Source: Sitta carolinensis
Taxonomy: Eukaryota; Chordata; Aves; Passeriformes; Sittidae
Reading direction: 5' to 3'
DNA length: 64,000 bases
Assembly (NCBI GenBank): GCA_032173965.1
Contig: CM063284.1
Span: forward strand, 106,020,410-106,084,409
This document shows, in pieces, positions 51,484 to 63,253 of the stretch (position 1 is the first letter of the stretch; every line of letters begins with the position of its first letter). The notes under the pieces were generated by a model. The model did not search any database and was not told where the DNA came from. It saw only the letters and a list, made by a program, of their open reading frames with translations. A program made the position numbers and the translations under genes.

Positions 51484-51657
51484 CTCTGGAACAGGCTGCA
51501 TGGAGAGGTGGTTGAGTCACCATTTCTGGAGGTATTGAAAAGACGTGTAGATGTGACACTTGGGAGCAAGGTTTAGTGAACTTGACAATGTTAGGTTAAC
51601 AATTGGACTCGACGACCTTATAGGTCTTTTCCAGCCTAGAGGATTCTATGATTCTAA
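51484..51657 (+). mobile_element. CR1 LINE, 5'-truncated 3' end
   Basis: The best repeat match in the window. Successive blocks agree with the consensus CR1 3' end: GGAACAGGCTGC, GTTGAGTCACCATTTCTGGA, GGTATTGAAAAGACGTGTAG, ATGTGACACTTGG, GGTTTAGTGAACTTG, GGACTCGACGACCTTATAGG, TCTTTTCCAGCC and the terminal GGATTCTATGATTCTA tail. Only the last 175 bp or so of a 4-5 kb element is present, so no reverse transcriptase is encoded. The tail and layout are typical of sauropsid CR1 and support the bird assignment. Confidence 0.95.
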
Positions 51658-52998
51658 AATCTCTCCAAACCAAATTCACAGAATTTCATGGACTTGTCCT
51701 TTTCTAGCTTCTACTTGGAAGTAGGGCCACCACATCACCTTTTATTGGAGCAATGGATTCAGCCAGCCTTTTGATAAATGGAAGAGGCTTTGGCAAACAT
51801 GCTTTGAGCAAGCAAATATTTTATCTGAATACAGAAAGAAATCATTAATATTATATGTGCTAGAAAGGTGTGTGGCTTTATTTTTTTGCTGAGTAGGAAA
51901 TACTGAGGTTAGCATGGTTATTCCAAGGTTGAAGATCAAATGGCAAAATGGTTAAAGTGTAAACAGGACTGGAGAGAGATGAAACAGGGAGCATCTGTCT
52001 TCTCCTTATTTGTTCATGGTGATCATTTATAGTTAATTTTTTTGCTATGATGATAGAGCAGCATTTGAAATAGAGATTCATGTTTGATGAATTGGTCTCC
52101 AGTTATTGTTAAGAGTACAACATTGTGCATTCATAGCATACCATGTCAATTATTGCATCAAATGTAGAGAATCAAAATGACAGAAAAATCTCTTCTGCTG
52201 GAGAAAACCCTAACCAAACTCTTTTATAGGATTTCATCTCCTCTTCAGTGGGAGACCCAAATACCCAACAGTGGAGGAGACAGGCAGAGGCAGAAGAGAT
52301 CTCATTGATCACTGCCTTGATCCACAGGTGGTCATCATTATCCAGCTCCACATTCAAACTTTCTTAAGGATCAAACTTTTCAAAAGATCCAAAAGACTAA
52401 AGCACAAGCCTGTTTGCCAAGCCACATCCTCTTCCACATGCTGCTGCTGAAGCTTCCCAAGATTTGCCAACCCATGCCCTCAAGTTCCTCTTAGAGGGTA
52501 CCTGGTGAATGCTTTGCCACCACCCTATCATTCCTTCCCATGGTGTGGGCAAAGCTGGCCTCAAAGAGGCATTGGCACAAAGAGATGCATCAGCCATACC
52601 TACCTTCAGCATTTGCTCAGGGATTCAGACTCTCACATTACAGCCAAGGCCTTGCTGCTGAAAACTGAAGCTCCAGAGGAGCCTTTTCTACCCTACAGAA
52701 TGGCCACCCAGTGCAATGTCCTCTCTGCTGCACCCAGCCTGTCCACACAGAGAAGGATATTTGCCTCTTGTGCTCCTTGGAAAATATTCCTCAGCTAAAA
52801 CTGACTTCATAACTCATCAAAATATACTAAATTACAGGAAAGCTGTAAAAAAAGAAACCTATAAACTGTATGCAGATACAAGATACACTGAAAGACGCAA
52901 TCATAAATCAATATACACCTCATAAGAAATCTTCCTATACTTAATGTGTACAAAATATGGAGCAAATAAATATATATCACTGTATATTCCTACAGGCT
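51658..52998. other. A+T-rich non-coding stretch
   Basis: No gene or further repeat was recognised between the CR1 copy and the (GGTTT)n tract. Confidence 0.5.
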
Positions 52999-53023
52999 GT
53001 TTTGGTTTGGTTTGGTTTTTTTT
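52999..53023. repeat. (GGTTT)n-like low-complexity tract
   Basis: About three GGTTT units followed by T8. Confidence 0.85.
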
Positions 53024-53434
53024 ACTCTCAGCCTGAGATTAAAGCTAGCATCACAGATTTATTCCAGTGTAAATGCTGATGTTTGTGTGAAGTGAACTCT
53101 TTCTTTGTTTATGTAACCCCAGGTTTTCAGTTACTTTATCAAGTAACTACCTCTTCATATTTGCTGGCTGGCAGAAAACATTAACTTTGTTCCACAGCTC
53201 TAGTTACAGTCAGGATGATACAACAAGCATGTGGTTAAGGGGATATTAAAGCAGCAAAACTGTCCTGTGAGGGTTCCTGTCTCTAAAGGTGGCAAACTGT
53301 GCTGTTGGTCCATGGGATAGATGTTCCACAAAGGAGGAAGAGGGAAAGTGGAACTTAAAGACTCTTATTTGTGCAATGCTTTATCTCTGAAAAGACAATG
53401 CCTTTACTAATACGCTTTAATTTTTGGTTGGCCC

Positions 53435-53500
53435 CGAAGAGGTCAGGCATTCAACTAGATAAGGTTGTAGGTCCTTTCCAACTGAGCTATTCTACTCTAC
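53435..53500 (+). mobile_element. CR1 LINE 3' end fragment
   Basis: The order CAACTAGATAAGGTTGTAGG, TCCTTTCCAACTGAGC, TATTCTACTCTACT matches the final portion of CR1 ('actagatgatctttgtaggtcccttccaactgaactattctattct'), including the degenerate terminal microsatellite-like tail. Only about 65 bp are present. It lies about 1.8 kb from the larger CR1 copy, in the same orientation, but is too different to be a duplicate. Confidence 0.85.
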
Positions 53501-54461
53501 TTACCTTCTCTCTACCTTGTGTTGTAGCACAACATGACCTCCTGAAGCAGGAGATGAGTTTTTACTTTCATGTCTTTGCAGTGGCTGAGGTGGAGACTTT
53601 GCTTTTCTTTGCCACCACATCACTGAGGCACTGGCAAGGAGGACGTGCGAGTGCAAGTGGAACACCTGTGGTGCTGAAGGTGACCCAAAACACTGTCCAT
53701 CCTCCCACAGGCATCCTGCCACATTCTGTTCACAGCCCTACAGGATTCAGCCCAATGTGGACCTGTAATTAAGGATGGATGGGTGAGTGCCACAGGCCAA
53801 AACGACAGAAGAGATGTTCTGAGTGCAGTGAGTGCTTCTGGTTCATGCTGCCCACCAAGATAACACACACGTGCTTTTCATTCAGGTTAGAAGGGAAAGT
53901 ATTAAAATTTTTCTATGCAACAAGTACAATTCCTGCAGAACTCGGCAGCCTATTTTAAACAAGGGATTAGCAAGCACAGTCAGGCCAATCTCTCACCATT
54001 TTTATCAGCATTTATGTAAAATCACCTTTCATGTGTATGTTTATCTAATCACCACTTACTGCCCCACTTACTCAAAAATACTTATTCTGTTTTTGATTTT
54101 AGTGTAATTTTACCATTTTCTTTTTACCCCTCTAAAACAAGAGGTTTCTCTTTTAGCTGGTTGCCTAATTAAAAAAATGAAATATTTTTTTCCACACCTT
54201 GCCAAAAGTTGTCCAAAATGAAACAGTGACAGGGTCATGTAAATCCAGATATGTCATGGCTGTAAGGGTAGTGGGGAGAGAAGCCTGTCTGTAAGTGGGG
54301 GTATAATTCATTTGGATAACAATAGAGTCCACTGCCCTTTTCTACCAAATGTTTTTAGTTTGTCTCAAATAAGTCATTGTCTAACTTGTATAAATCTTTC
54401 CATCGTTTCTTGAATTATTGTTGGATATTTGGGAAAAATATGTTTGGGTTTTTATATTGTT
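53501..54461. other. Non-coding stretch, no recognised element
   Basis: No gene or repeat family was recognised. Confidence 0.5.
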
Positions 54462-54498
54462 AAAAAAAAAAAAACAAAAAAAACCAGAAAAATAAAAA
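54462..54498. repeat. A-rich tract
   Basis: A13 followed by CAAAAAAAACC and AGAAAAATAAAAAA. Low-complexity. Confidence 0.9.
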
Positions 54499-54570
54499 AG
54501 CTGATTGCAATCACTTCCAAATAACACTTAACTCCTTGACACGAGGTCAGCAAGAGGGTTCAGAGTGTTC

Positions 54571-54620
54571 GTGCATATGTGTGTGTGTCTGTGTGTGTGT
54601 GTCTGTGTATGTGTGTGTTT
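54571..54620. repeat. Imperfect (TG)n microsatellite
   Basis: TG dinucleotides interrupted by TC and TA steps over about 50 bp. Alternating purine-pyrimidine DNA of this type can adopt Z-form, but the interruptions limit that. Confidence 0.92.
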
Positions 54621-54759
54621 TCTTTCTAATCTTAGAGCTGTTCCCTGAGAGACACATTGAGAACTGGGGCTTGTCTGCTGACATGTTTTACACAGCTGAT
54701 CCATTAGGATCCTGCTCTTCCTAGCCTCCCTGGCACCGCTTTGATCAGCGACATGTTTT

Positions 54760-54783
54760 AAAAAAAAAAAAAAAAAAAAAAAA
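54760..54783 (+). repeat. Poly(A) 24
   Basis: An uninterrupted run of 24 A. No retroposon body was recognised upstream. It lies about 300 bp after the A-rich tract at 54,462. Confidence 0.97.
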
Positions 54784-57215
54784 CGGGAGAAAAAAGAAAG
54801 AGTAAAAGGCACTTCTCTGATCAGAAATCCCTCCCCTCCACTAAATCATCCCGGGCACTTTAAAGCCATAGGAACCACTGAGGGACCTTTCAGCTCTGGG
54901 AGGCTTCACGACAGCTCTACGCTAAAACATCCAGACATGAGCCAGCAACATCTTTTGCCCAATGGCCTCTTCTGCCTGGCTCTGTGATTAACCTCTTCCC
55001 AGCCCATTGGGAAGCCCTCTGCCATGCCTGCCTTCCCAACAGATGCATTCCAGAGGGGCTCGGTGCCCATCACACACAACAAGCACGAAGAACAAATGCC
55101 AACACAGCTTCAGTTCCCTGCCTGCTTGCAAAAACTTGCCTCACCTGGAAAATTTGGCTGCTGCAGGATATTGTTTCTGCCTTTTCATTGGGTGGAGGTT
55201 TTCATTTGATTTTGCTGAGCACCTTTACAAAAGCTGGTCAGAAAAGTGTATGGCTGTGGGAGGTCATGGTGAGGGGGAATAAGAGAGGACGCTATGAGCA
55301 GGAGTGGGTTCAGATGCATGTGCTTAGCCTGCAACTCTTCTCCAGGCCACATACGTATAAAAATGCAACTGTAGAGACAACCTCAGCCAGACTAACATCT
55401 GACAGGAAGAACCAGGGGCACAGAGATTATGGATAGGCTGTTGATGGTACAAAGAGGATGAGGGATGCTCTGCCCATGTGGAAGCACCCTCTGACAACAC
55501 ACAGAGGGGACACAGCCAGGCTGTGGCCATGTCTGCACTGTAACCCCTCACAGCACATACACAGTTCCAGGCAAGACCTCACCAAGGTGGGAGTGAATCC
55601 ACTGGGATTAATGCTAGAATTTTCCTTGTCCAGCTCAGGATGGTATCCTGTTCTGGGACAGCTGCTCTGGTTGTACTGGGAGGCACCAGAGGCAGCAGTG
55701 ACTCAGCAGAGACTGCTGACAGATGTCTCCACCTGGCTTTGTGGCAAACCGTGTATGATAGACACCATTTCTTTAGCAGTTAGGTACCACTTTGATGTGT
55801 TAAAATCCCAACATCTTCTTTGGAAAGAGGAGAGGGGGGACTGTTGTACAAGAGTCCCTAGCAGTGAGTGAGGAGGTGAGGGCTGTCAGGTGTGCTGCTG
55901 CCGCTATGACCATCCAGATCAGTTTCTTTCTCATCCCTCTTTTTTAATATGCATGAGCCTGGTGGGGTCTTCACTTTAATCACTTGCTGGGCAACCAGTA
56001 ATAAACATCTCATGATAGGGAGGGAGGAGACTAACAAAACATTCATTGCTGCCTTCCAAGACAAAATGAAAAGTCTTCACTGTGCTTGTTCTTTGCCACA
56101 TTGATGCCTCAGTGGGATGAAGAACAAATGAACCCAGGAGAATGTGGCAGTTTGAAGCCTAAATAAATACTCTGTGGTGCACAGCGGCAGCAGGTATAGT
56201 GCCATGGTGGTACCAGCACATGGTTGTACTGATCGCTCCCCTTGTTCAGGTCTTCAAAGTAACTGCAGTTTGCAGGAGATGGAGCACATACCAGACATTG
56301 CAAAGGTCCAGATGAATTGTACACTGCACAAGGAAATCCCCTAAACTACATTTCTAGCAGCTTGTATTCTCCTCACCCATCTCACCCCCACTGCACATTA
56401 ATTCCTTGCCTTTTTTGAGCATTTCTCACTGACTTGAGTGATGAGAGGAACTTTTTACTCTGAATGTCGAGTGTGCCCTCTTTATTTGGTTTATAGAACA
56501 AATAGGGACAGTGTGATGGAAGACGTGCTCTTGACAGTCTTCTTGAAATTGATATTTGGCAGCAGAGAAGTTGAGGAATCACTGAAATGTACTTTCTTTT
56601 TTTCCATACTCCTGCTGCTGGCTCATACATAGCTCTGTGATTCCCACATCCAACTCTGCAAAACATCTGGTTGTAGCAGCTTTTCTTTAAGGCATATATG
56701 AAGAGTATAAATGATTTTACCTTTGGCTTGAGGCATTTGCAAGAGTATGAAGGTGCTGTTATTTACCTTGTTTCAGGGAGGCTTTACAATGTCAAATATT
56801 GGGAGTGAAATTTCCTCTATTGGTCACATTTCAACTCGAAGTACCTGCAGCCTGGTGGGCACCCCTAATCTGTGTCCCCACCACCCCATTTGTATCCTAC
56901 AGGTCCTCTGTTAAATGGCAGTTATGTGCTTTGTTAAGTAGGTCAGGCTTAACAGAGAATTAAAAAAAAAGCACAAATCCAGTCTCAGTTCACTTACACT
57001 TCAGTTCAGACTCTGGCTGGAGGAGGATCTCTTCAGCTCTAGGTTTTCCTCACAGTATAAATCCCTGTGACTGGATCCCATAAAACAGTCTCATAAGCTC
57101 CCTAAGAATTTGTCGGGATGCCAGGTCTGGCGTGCCTAGCCCTCACAAAATGGGGTAGCTGAAAGCAGCAGAGTGAAATGAAGACAAACACCTTAGTAAA
57201 AGCAAGGATTGAGGC
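54784..57215. other. Non-coding stretch, no recognised element
   Basis: About 2.4 kb of mixed composition. Open frames up to about 150 codons (plus, 54,984-55,436) have no identifiable domain. No repeat family was recognised. Confidence 0.5.
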
Positions 57216-57233
57216 GGGGGGGGGGGGGGGGGG
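57216..57233 (+). repeat. Poly(G) 18
   Basis: Eighteen G in a row, followed within 10 bp by a G7 run at 57,242-57,248. It is long enough to form a G-quadruplex on its own and is a likely site of sequencing or length error. Confidence 0.95.
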
Positions 57234-57259
57234 CAGACCGAGGGGGGGAAGGCACATTA

Positions 57260-57470
57260 AAAAAACAACCATTTTTTCAGGCCATTTGCAGATAAATGAC
57301 CTCCGTTCTTCTAATTAAAGAAAATGTGCAATTAGCTTAATCAGATCTGTGGAAGAAAAGCAGTCGCTGAGTCTCAAAAGGCAGGTTCTGAGAAACTGCA
57401 GCCAACTTTTCCTGGGGCCGACTGGAGACACTACATCAGAAACAGCATGAGCCCTGCCAAAGACTTCTTC
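57260..57470. promoter_or_regulatory. Candidate conserved non-coding element with homeodomain-type sites
   Basis: Directly after the G-run comes a simple-repeat-free segment with TAATTA (57,312-57,317) and CAATTAGCTTAATCAG (57,330-57,345), two inverted TAAT cores 5-6 bp apart. Composition and motif clustering resemble developmental enhancers. This is inference; there is no cross-species comparison. Confidence 0.25.
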
Positions 57471-60160
57471 CTGTGAAAAATGATGTTTCAATTTAGGCTC
57501 CTGTATATTGTTTTCCTTAATCTCCCTCTCACTTGCTTACTCACTTGATCTCTCTTGCTCTTTGACACTCTAAATAGAGGCTTGAAGAGGTACTGCCTTG
57601 TACTGATAGGGGCAATGCATCCTAATTTCCCTATGAAACAAGATTGGGTTTATCATCTCAGTTCCCCATCAGCCTTCATGTTCTTTCTCACCCTCAAATG
57701 GCACACAAGATTCAAAAGCATTCATGGGCTAGAAATTAGGACTTTTCTTCAGGAAAGGAAAATTTAACTTGTGTAACGGGGAAAGGTCTTGAAACCCTTA
57801 GTGCTTGTGGGAGTGAAGGTCCTGAAAGGCTATTGGAAATCCTTGTGAGGAAGCTGGGCTCAGAGATCAGTCCCTCCTCTCTAAAGACAAAGTGGGAAAT
57901 TGTGCAAACTGTAGGGCGAGTGCCCTTAACCCTTTGTCACTATTCTTCTCTGGCTTAGTTCACAGGCATTCAAAGGATAAAAATCAGGGAAAGAAGAAAC
58001 ACACACCACATTAGAAGAAAAAAAGTGCTTTGAAAGCATTATCTATTCAAGTAGTTTTAAAGTCCAGTGTTCTTCCTAAAAGCGGGGAAAATCCCTTTTA
58101 GTCAGGCAAAGAGCCAGCCCTACAACAATCTTGCCAAACCCACAAACTGGGCTGCAACTGGGCAAATGGGGACACAACTAATTATCAGAACAAATAGCTC
58201 TTATTCTGTCCATTCCATATCATGCATTTCCAAAGAGGATTTTCAAGCTTGTTTTCAGCCATCTCTGCAGCCATGCAGGCATTTTATATTTCTCTGAATG
58301 TTGCTACTAAGAAGTGAGAGAGGGATATGAAATCCATCTATCCTTCCCCCCAGCCCCTCCCACCCCTATATTTACCTGCAGAGGGGGGTGTTTGGGTCAG
58401 GCTTTGCTGGCTCTGCTGCACTTTCAGTGCAAGAGATGAAGATCACATCAGTGGTTATGGCACCCGTTTCATTCTCTTCTTCTTCCAGGACAATTCCTCA
58501 GTGCCTAGCCAGCCACCACCACTTGTTCACACATGCTTGCTCCTCTTCATGCCCACCTGCAGTTCAGCTTGTAAACATGCCTCACAAGACCTGGGCTGAT
58601 ATTTCACATGGGAGTTTTCCCTGTTGATAATGTTCTGGTTTGCCCAGTTCAGGCATCCCTTTTTTGCCATATGAGAGTGAAGTCCCAGTCAGAGGGTGAC
58701 TGGGTTTTGTGGGGAGCACAATTCCATCTTTACATCTGTATCTCCAGGCGCACATATGAACTGAAGATGTGCCTGATGAAGTGCCTCCATGACCTCCACG
58801 TGTTGGCAAAACTCTGGTTGCTCATATGCAAGCAGTAAATACCCCTAAACCCAGACTTCTTTTCTGATTCTTGGGATATCTTAGTTTCTAAACCCTTCTT
58901 CCCAAAGGTTTTCAAGTCTTTCTTATAGATATTTTATAGGGAAAAAATTGATTTCAAAATGTTCTTGTGATCTTTGGTATTTGAGATTTTTTTCCTTTAA
59001 CAAGTACATGCTTGGGTTTTCAGCTATGGCTTGAGGTTTTTTTTGCTTGTTTGTTTACAATTTTCCACCAAGAGAGAAGTGCATTTAAAAACCCCAGAAC
59101 TTTCCTTGCTCTTGCCTGTGCTTATTTGTTAACTCCTATTTTTTTTCCATTGCTGAATAAGGGGAAAAAATTAGGATTAAAAATAAAGATGGGGCCCTAA
59201 AATATCTCCAAACCAACAATAGGAAACGGATGTGTTTAGTTTTTGGTTGGTTTCCAAAAATCCAAAGGAGGTAATACTTTACGTTAAAAATATTTATTAG
59301 CTCGGGTAATGAATGCATTCAGATAAAAAGCCTGTTGTCTGAAGTGTGAGGCAACAAATAAGCTAAACCTTGACTATTCTACATCATTTAATGAATGTTT
59401 TGGTGCAAAACTAGAACCTCTTGACCAGTTAGGAGGGAATAATTTGCAAGTCTGTGTCACACAGCTCCACATGCTGCAGATGGGTTGGATTCAGCTTTGC
59501 TTTTCAGCTTTTTGAATCCCAGGTTCACTTCGGGGAGTTATGGTGTACATAGCAGGGGCTGCACCCTGTGCTGGCCACCGATTTTTAGCAGCCACCAGCC
59601 TGTGAGGTGGCTTGAGAGAGAGGGGTTTTTGCCTGCATCCAGGGTCCCAGAGGACCCCCGGGTATTTGCCTGGTGCAGCAGGGCCAGTGGGCTCCCTGCC
59701 AGCAGCTCCAAAATGTTGAGAGCTGGAGGCTGGCCCAAGTCTCTGAAAAACCCCATCACTAACATTTCTGACAAGATAAACTGCATTTTGAATGTGGAGA
59801 TGACCTTGGTAATCAGAAATAAATCAGCAGGATAATCAAAATTGATGGCTAAGTCACATCTAGAAAATTTATATACTGGAGCCCTATAGAATAGCTTGGA
59901 AATCTCCATAAGTAGGGTCCTGGCTGAAATTTTGGTCCCTTTGCTGCAGTAATTTAAACTTTTCTATTTACTTTGGCACTCCTCAGTTCGATGACTTGGC
60001 CTGATCAAAATGCTTTGATATGTCCAGCAAAAATAAAAAATATAAAAGTCCAAGGGTAGTATCTTGGTTTAGGACAACTGTGAACATGAAATTTAATCCT
60101 GGGCTTTGCAAGAGGGACTCTCTAGAATGTAGTGGAGGGGAAAGCAATTAATACTGCATT
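57471..60160. other. Non-coding stretch, no recognised element
   Basis: A+T-rich apart from a balanced patch near 59,500-59,720. No gene, RNA gene or repeat family was recognised; open frames stay at about 123 codons or fewer. Confidence 0.5.
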
Positions 60161-60185
60161 AAAAAAAAAAAAAAAAAAAAAAAAA
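60161..60185 (+). repeat. Poly(A) 25
   Basis: An uninterrupted run of 25 A. The flanks give no recognisable retroposon or target-site duplication. Confidence 0.97.
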
Positions 60186-60894
60186 GAATGGTCTTCCTTT
60201 TCACTTTGCCTTTCAATGTCCTGTAATTTGGGCCAAAGCAAACAGTGCTTACGCCACTACTGATGTTCGAAGTTCATGTACCACTGCCGATGTTACGTAC
60301 ATTAACACAGCAGTCACTGGAAAGGAAAAGCAAGTGTAATTTGTCCACAGCGTGGACAAAAGAGAAGTACAGAATGAAGCTGGTCCTCCCATCACTTTAT
60401 TTGATTCCCTGCTGTTAACTGCTTTCTCGGTACACCCTTGCTTTTGTCGTCTTGACATGCAGGCTTACCATCACACTGCACAGCTACCAGAGCCGAAATT
60501 GCTCCAAGGCTCATTATGCCTTAAACAATCTCAGCTCTGGAGGCGCTGCTCTGGCACTCTTCTAAAACCTGTTTACTGGCTACAGGGCAGTTAGTCCTGC
60601 TTCATATCATTGCAGGGAAAGTAGAGTCAGGCCAACTCTCTGATCTACTCGAGCCTGACTTGTGGCTTACTCTGCTTTTTTATCAATCAAGAATTTGGCC
60701 TTGAGATCCCCACACTCTTGGTTTGATCTAGTGTTAAGAAAATCCAAAAACACTTCCAAATCTGTACTTCTCTTCTCTGCCTCTCCTTCATCCTATCCAG
60801 ACCCTACTGCATACACTTTGTGTCTGCAATGTTAACCAAAGTCCTGGACCACTTACAGGCCATTTATTGCTTTCTATTATACTTGGTGCTTGAG
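60186..60894. other. Non-coding stretch with a small imperfect duplication
   Basis: CCACTACTGATGTT at 60,254 and CCACTGCCGATGTT at 60,281 form a diverged direct repeat 27 bp apart. No gene is recognised. Confidence 0.5.
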
Positions 60895-61378
60895 TTAACA
60901 TAGATGTGTCTTCTTAAAAACATTTTGGAGAGAAGCATCTCTTTTTTTGCAGTACTGGTAAATGTTTTGGCACTGAAATTGCTCTGAAGCAAAATTTATT
61001 TTAGCTAACGAGAAAAGATGTTCTTCATGGAGCCTGAGAGGGATTAGTTTCTGTTTTTCATTGGCAAAACAGGCCTGAGAACCGTGTATTGAGATTTCAG
61101 TGCCTGCAGTTGTCATTTTGAGGCCAAATATTTCTGTTTTCTTCCAAGGGGCTGTTCAATGCTTGAGTCATATCTTCAATGCCATAACCCCACAATCTTC
61201 TTTCAAAAGCACTTTCTGCCAATTTACCACCATGGGTTCTGAGCAATGAATTTGACATAGCATAACATGGCAACTCCTTCAGAGTTTCTATCTCAGTCTT
61301 TGTTGCTTGGGACAGTATATTTGAACATAATAAACAACATGGGACAAGGTTGTTATTTTCTGACCAGTCTACTTGCAA
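60895..61378 (-). other. Pair of overlapping minus-strand open frames, origin unknown
   Basis: Reading right to left, an open frame of about 93 codons runs from 61,378 and ends at 61,097. A second, in another frame, starts with ATG at 61,116 and ends with TAA at 60,895 (73 codons). Together they cover 484 bp with only one frame switch. The peptides have a mixed, protein-like composition but no domain I recognise. The first begins at TTG, not ATG. They could be a decayed coding fragment, an exon pair or chance. Confidence 0.2.
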
Positions 61379-62064
61379 ATTTTTTAAGCCCTTAGAGATA
61401 GAAAGGTAACAGTGCTTAATTTGGGCAGCTAACTAGCAAACAATACCACCATTACTAACCAGCCAGCAGAGAAGATAAACAGCCAGGTAATGAGGGGACA
61501 GATTGGGAGAAAGATATCAAAAGAATTACAAACTGTATTTTTAGTATGTGTATTGAAGATGGAGGATTATTGAAGATCAATTTGGAGGAGTCACATAGGG
61601 GCCCATGTGTGAAGTGTCAAAGGAAAGAAACCCAGTTCATTGGTAAGTGTTGAATATGGAAGTTTACTTCTTCCAGGTTAACAGAGAAGCTGGAGAATAG
61701 CTCAGGAAGACATTCAGGGAGGTAAGGAAAAAAGTCTTTGCTTGAACACCATGAATTGCCTCTGTTCCCTGGTTTCCTAACCAGAAAAGACCCCATGAAG
61801 CAAGTTGTGCTAGTGGGGAAGGACACAGCTAGGCCATATGAGCATGCTGTGTCTAAATCTAAGCCATCTAACCATCCTTCTCTGAGCATGGGCAAAGACA
61901 TTTTGGATGGTGCTGGTAACCTCAGCAGGAGGTCTAGCTTAGGGATCATAGATCAGGAAAAAGGCATCGCTGCATCCACTTATGCTGAAGGAGAGACAGA
62001 CTTTTGGGAAGTGTCACAGGAGAGTCCGAAGTACAAGACCTCTGCTGCTCAGTGTGGAGGATCT
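61379..62064. other. Non-coding stretch with antiparallel open frames
   Basis: A plus-strand frame of about 133 codons (61,738-62,139) overlaps a minus-strand frame of about 110 codons (61,949 to 61,617). The plus frame ends in an Asp-run encoded by the GAT repeat. No domain is recognised, and at most one could be real. Confidence 0.35.
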
Positions 62065-62082
62065 GATGATGATGATGATGAT
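62065..62082. repeat. (GAT)6 trinucleotide repeat
   Basis: Six uninterrupted GAT units; in the plus-strand open frame that spans it, this reads as Asp residues. Confidence 0.97.
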
Positions 62083-62748
62083 TATTCCTATGACTATTAT
62101 TGCAGGAGGACCCTTGCAAAGGGGGCTTCTTGCACATAAACCAGATATGGGTTCAGCTACTGCACATGCAAAGGTTTGGAATCATTTCAGCCTGATGTCT
62201 CCAGAAAAAAACTTCTGCCTTCAAGCAACCAATTAAAGGATTCTGCTTAGGATTTACCCATTTGTACTTTAACCCATTCAAATCATTAATTAAGTGTGAC
62301 ATTTCACCATCTTCTTATTGTTTCCTTCTCTTTTATTACCCTTCACTATGTGGACTACATTCTGATGTCATATAATATTTTTCTGCACTGAAAAAATATC
62401 AAGGCATTTTAGGTTTCTTTTTTTGTCTTCCAGATACTTATCATCAGTTTAGAGGAAAAAATAGTAATTGGATGGTTCAGGACTTCAAACAAACCCATTC
62501 CTCACTGCAGTACCCACAACTACAAATCCAGCTTATTTGGAAATGGAGTGTACTGCAATGCACACATATTAAGCAGTTCAAATTCTGGTCATGCTCAGAC
62601 AGCAGTTACTGCCATAATTTTCTGGCTTTGCATTAATTCATTGAGCAGGAGCCTTGGCTTGGTTGTAGCATTTTTTCTTGTCTGAAAGATGATCTGGTTA
62701 ATAGAGGACAAACACTGCAGCTCCTCTGTTCTTTCCCCTTCCCCTTTG
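62083..62748. other. A+T-rich non-coding stretch
   Basis: No gene or repeat family was recognised. Confidence 0.5.
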
Positions 62749-62813
62749 CACATACACACACATATATAGGTCTGTTATATATAGATGCCAAACACACATA
62801 TATACAGAACACT
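62749..62813. repeat. Imperfect (CA)n/(TA)n tract
   Basis: Short CA and TA blocks alternate (CATACACACACATATATAGG, TTATATATAG, AAACACACATATATACAG), making a compound, interrupted dinucleotide repeat. Confidence 0.85.
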
Positions 62814-62861
62814 CACATAGAATACATATCTGTAGGCACACAAATGAATCCTCACATTTTT

Positions 62862-63224
62862 CTAGAGCCAGTGTGTGTGAAGACTTGAAGGGGCAGTTTG
62901 CTTCTCTGCTGTACTCTTCTGTGTTTCCTTTTCCAATAATCTAGCAGATGCCCCTAGATCATGTGGAGGGGAAATAGCTGCATCAGCTGCTTCTAGGCAA
63001 ACAAAATAGGCTTTTGTGGCTATAATGTAATGTTTTCCTTGGAATACATGGTATTCCAGGCTCTCAAAGGAACATACTCTTTCTTGGAGTTCAGGTAAAG
63101 TATTATCTATCAAAAAGCTAAAATTATCAGCAGCCACAGCAAGGAAATTAGGCACATGCAAATAAAAACAGTCAGAAACTTGGCTCTTACCCAGAAGACA
63201 ATTGATTTCTGCTTTTTTTAGGAG
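62862..63224 (-). other. Minus-strand open frame of about 120 codons, stop to stop, origin unknown
   Basis: Read right to left, the frame is open from the TAA at 63,227-63,225 to a TAG at 62,864-62,862. There is no ATG near its right end; the first candidate start is a TTG at 63,161. A C(T/A)-rich stretch ending in GCAG near 63,210 could be a splice acceptor, which would make this a terminal exon. Codon and residue composition is protein-like, but I recognise no family. Chance is a real alternative. Confidence 0.2.
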
Positions 63225-63232
63225 TTATGTAC

Positions 63233-63253
63233 ACTGACAGTGACACTGTCAGT
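63233..63253. other. Perfect 21-bp palindrome (10-bp arms, 1-bp centre)
   Basis: Arms ACTGACAGTG and CACTGTCAGT are exact reverse complements around a single A. The arms contain TGACAG and CTGTCA, the core recognised by MEIS/PREP/TGIF homeodomain proteins (family knowledge), in inverted orientation. It can also fold as a short hairpin. Flanking bases do not pair. Confidence 0.85.

Noticed and set aside
61738..62139. 133-codon plus-strand frame ending in an Asp-rich segment
   Set aside because: The Asp run is simply the (GAT)6 repeat; the frame overlaps an antiparallel open frame and has no recognised domain.
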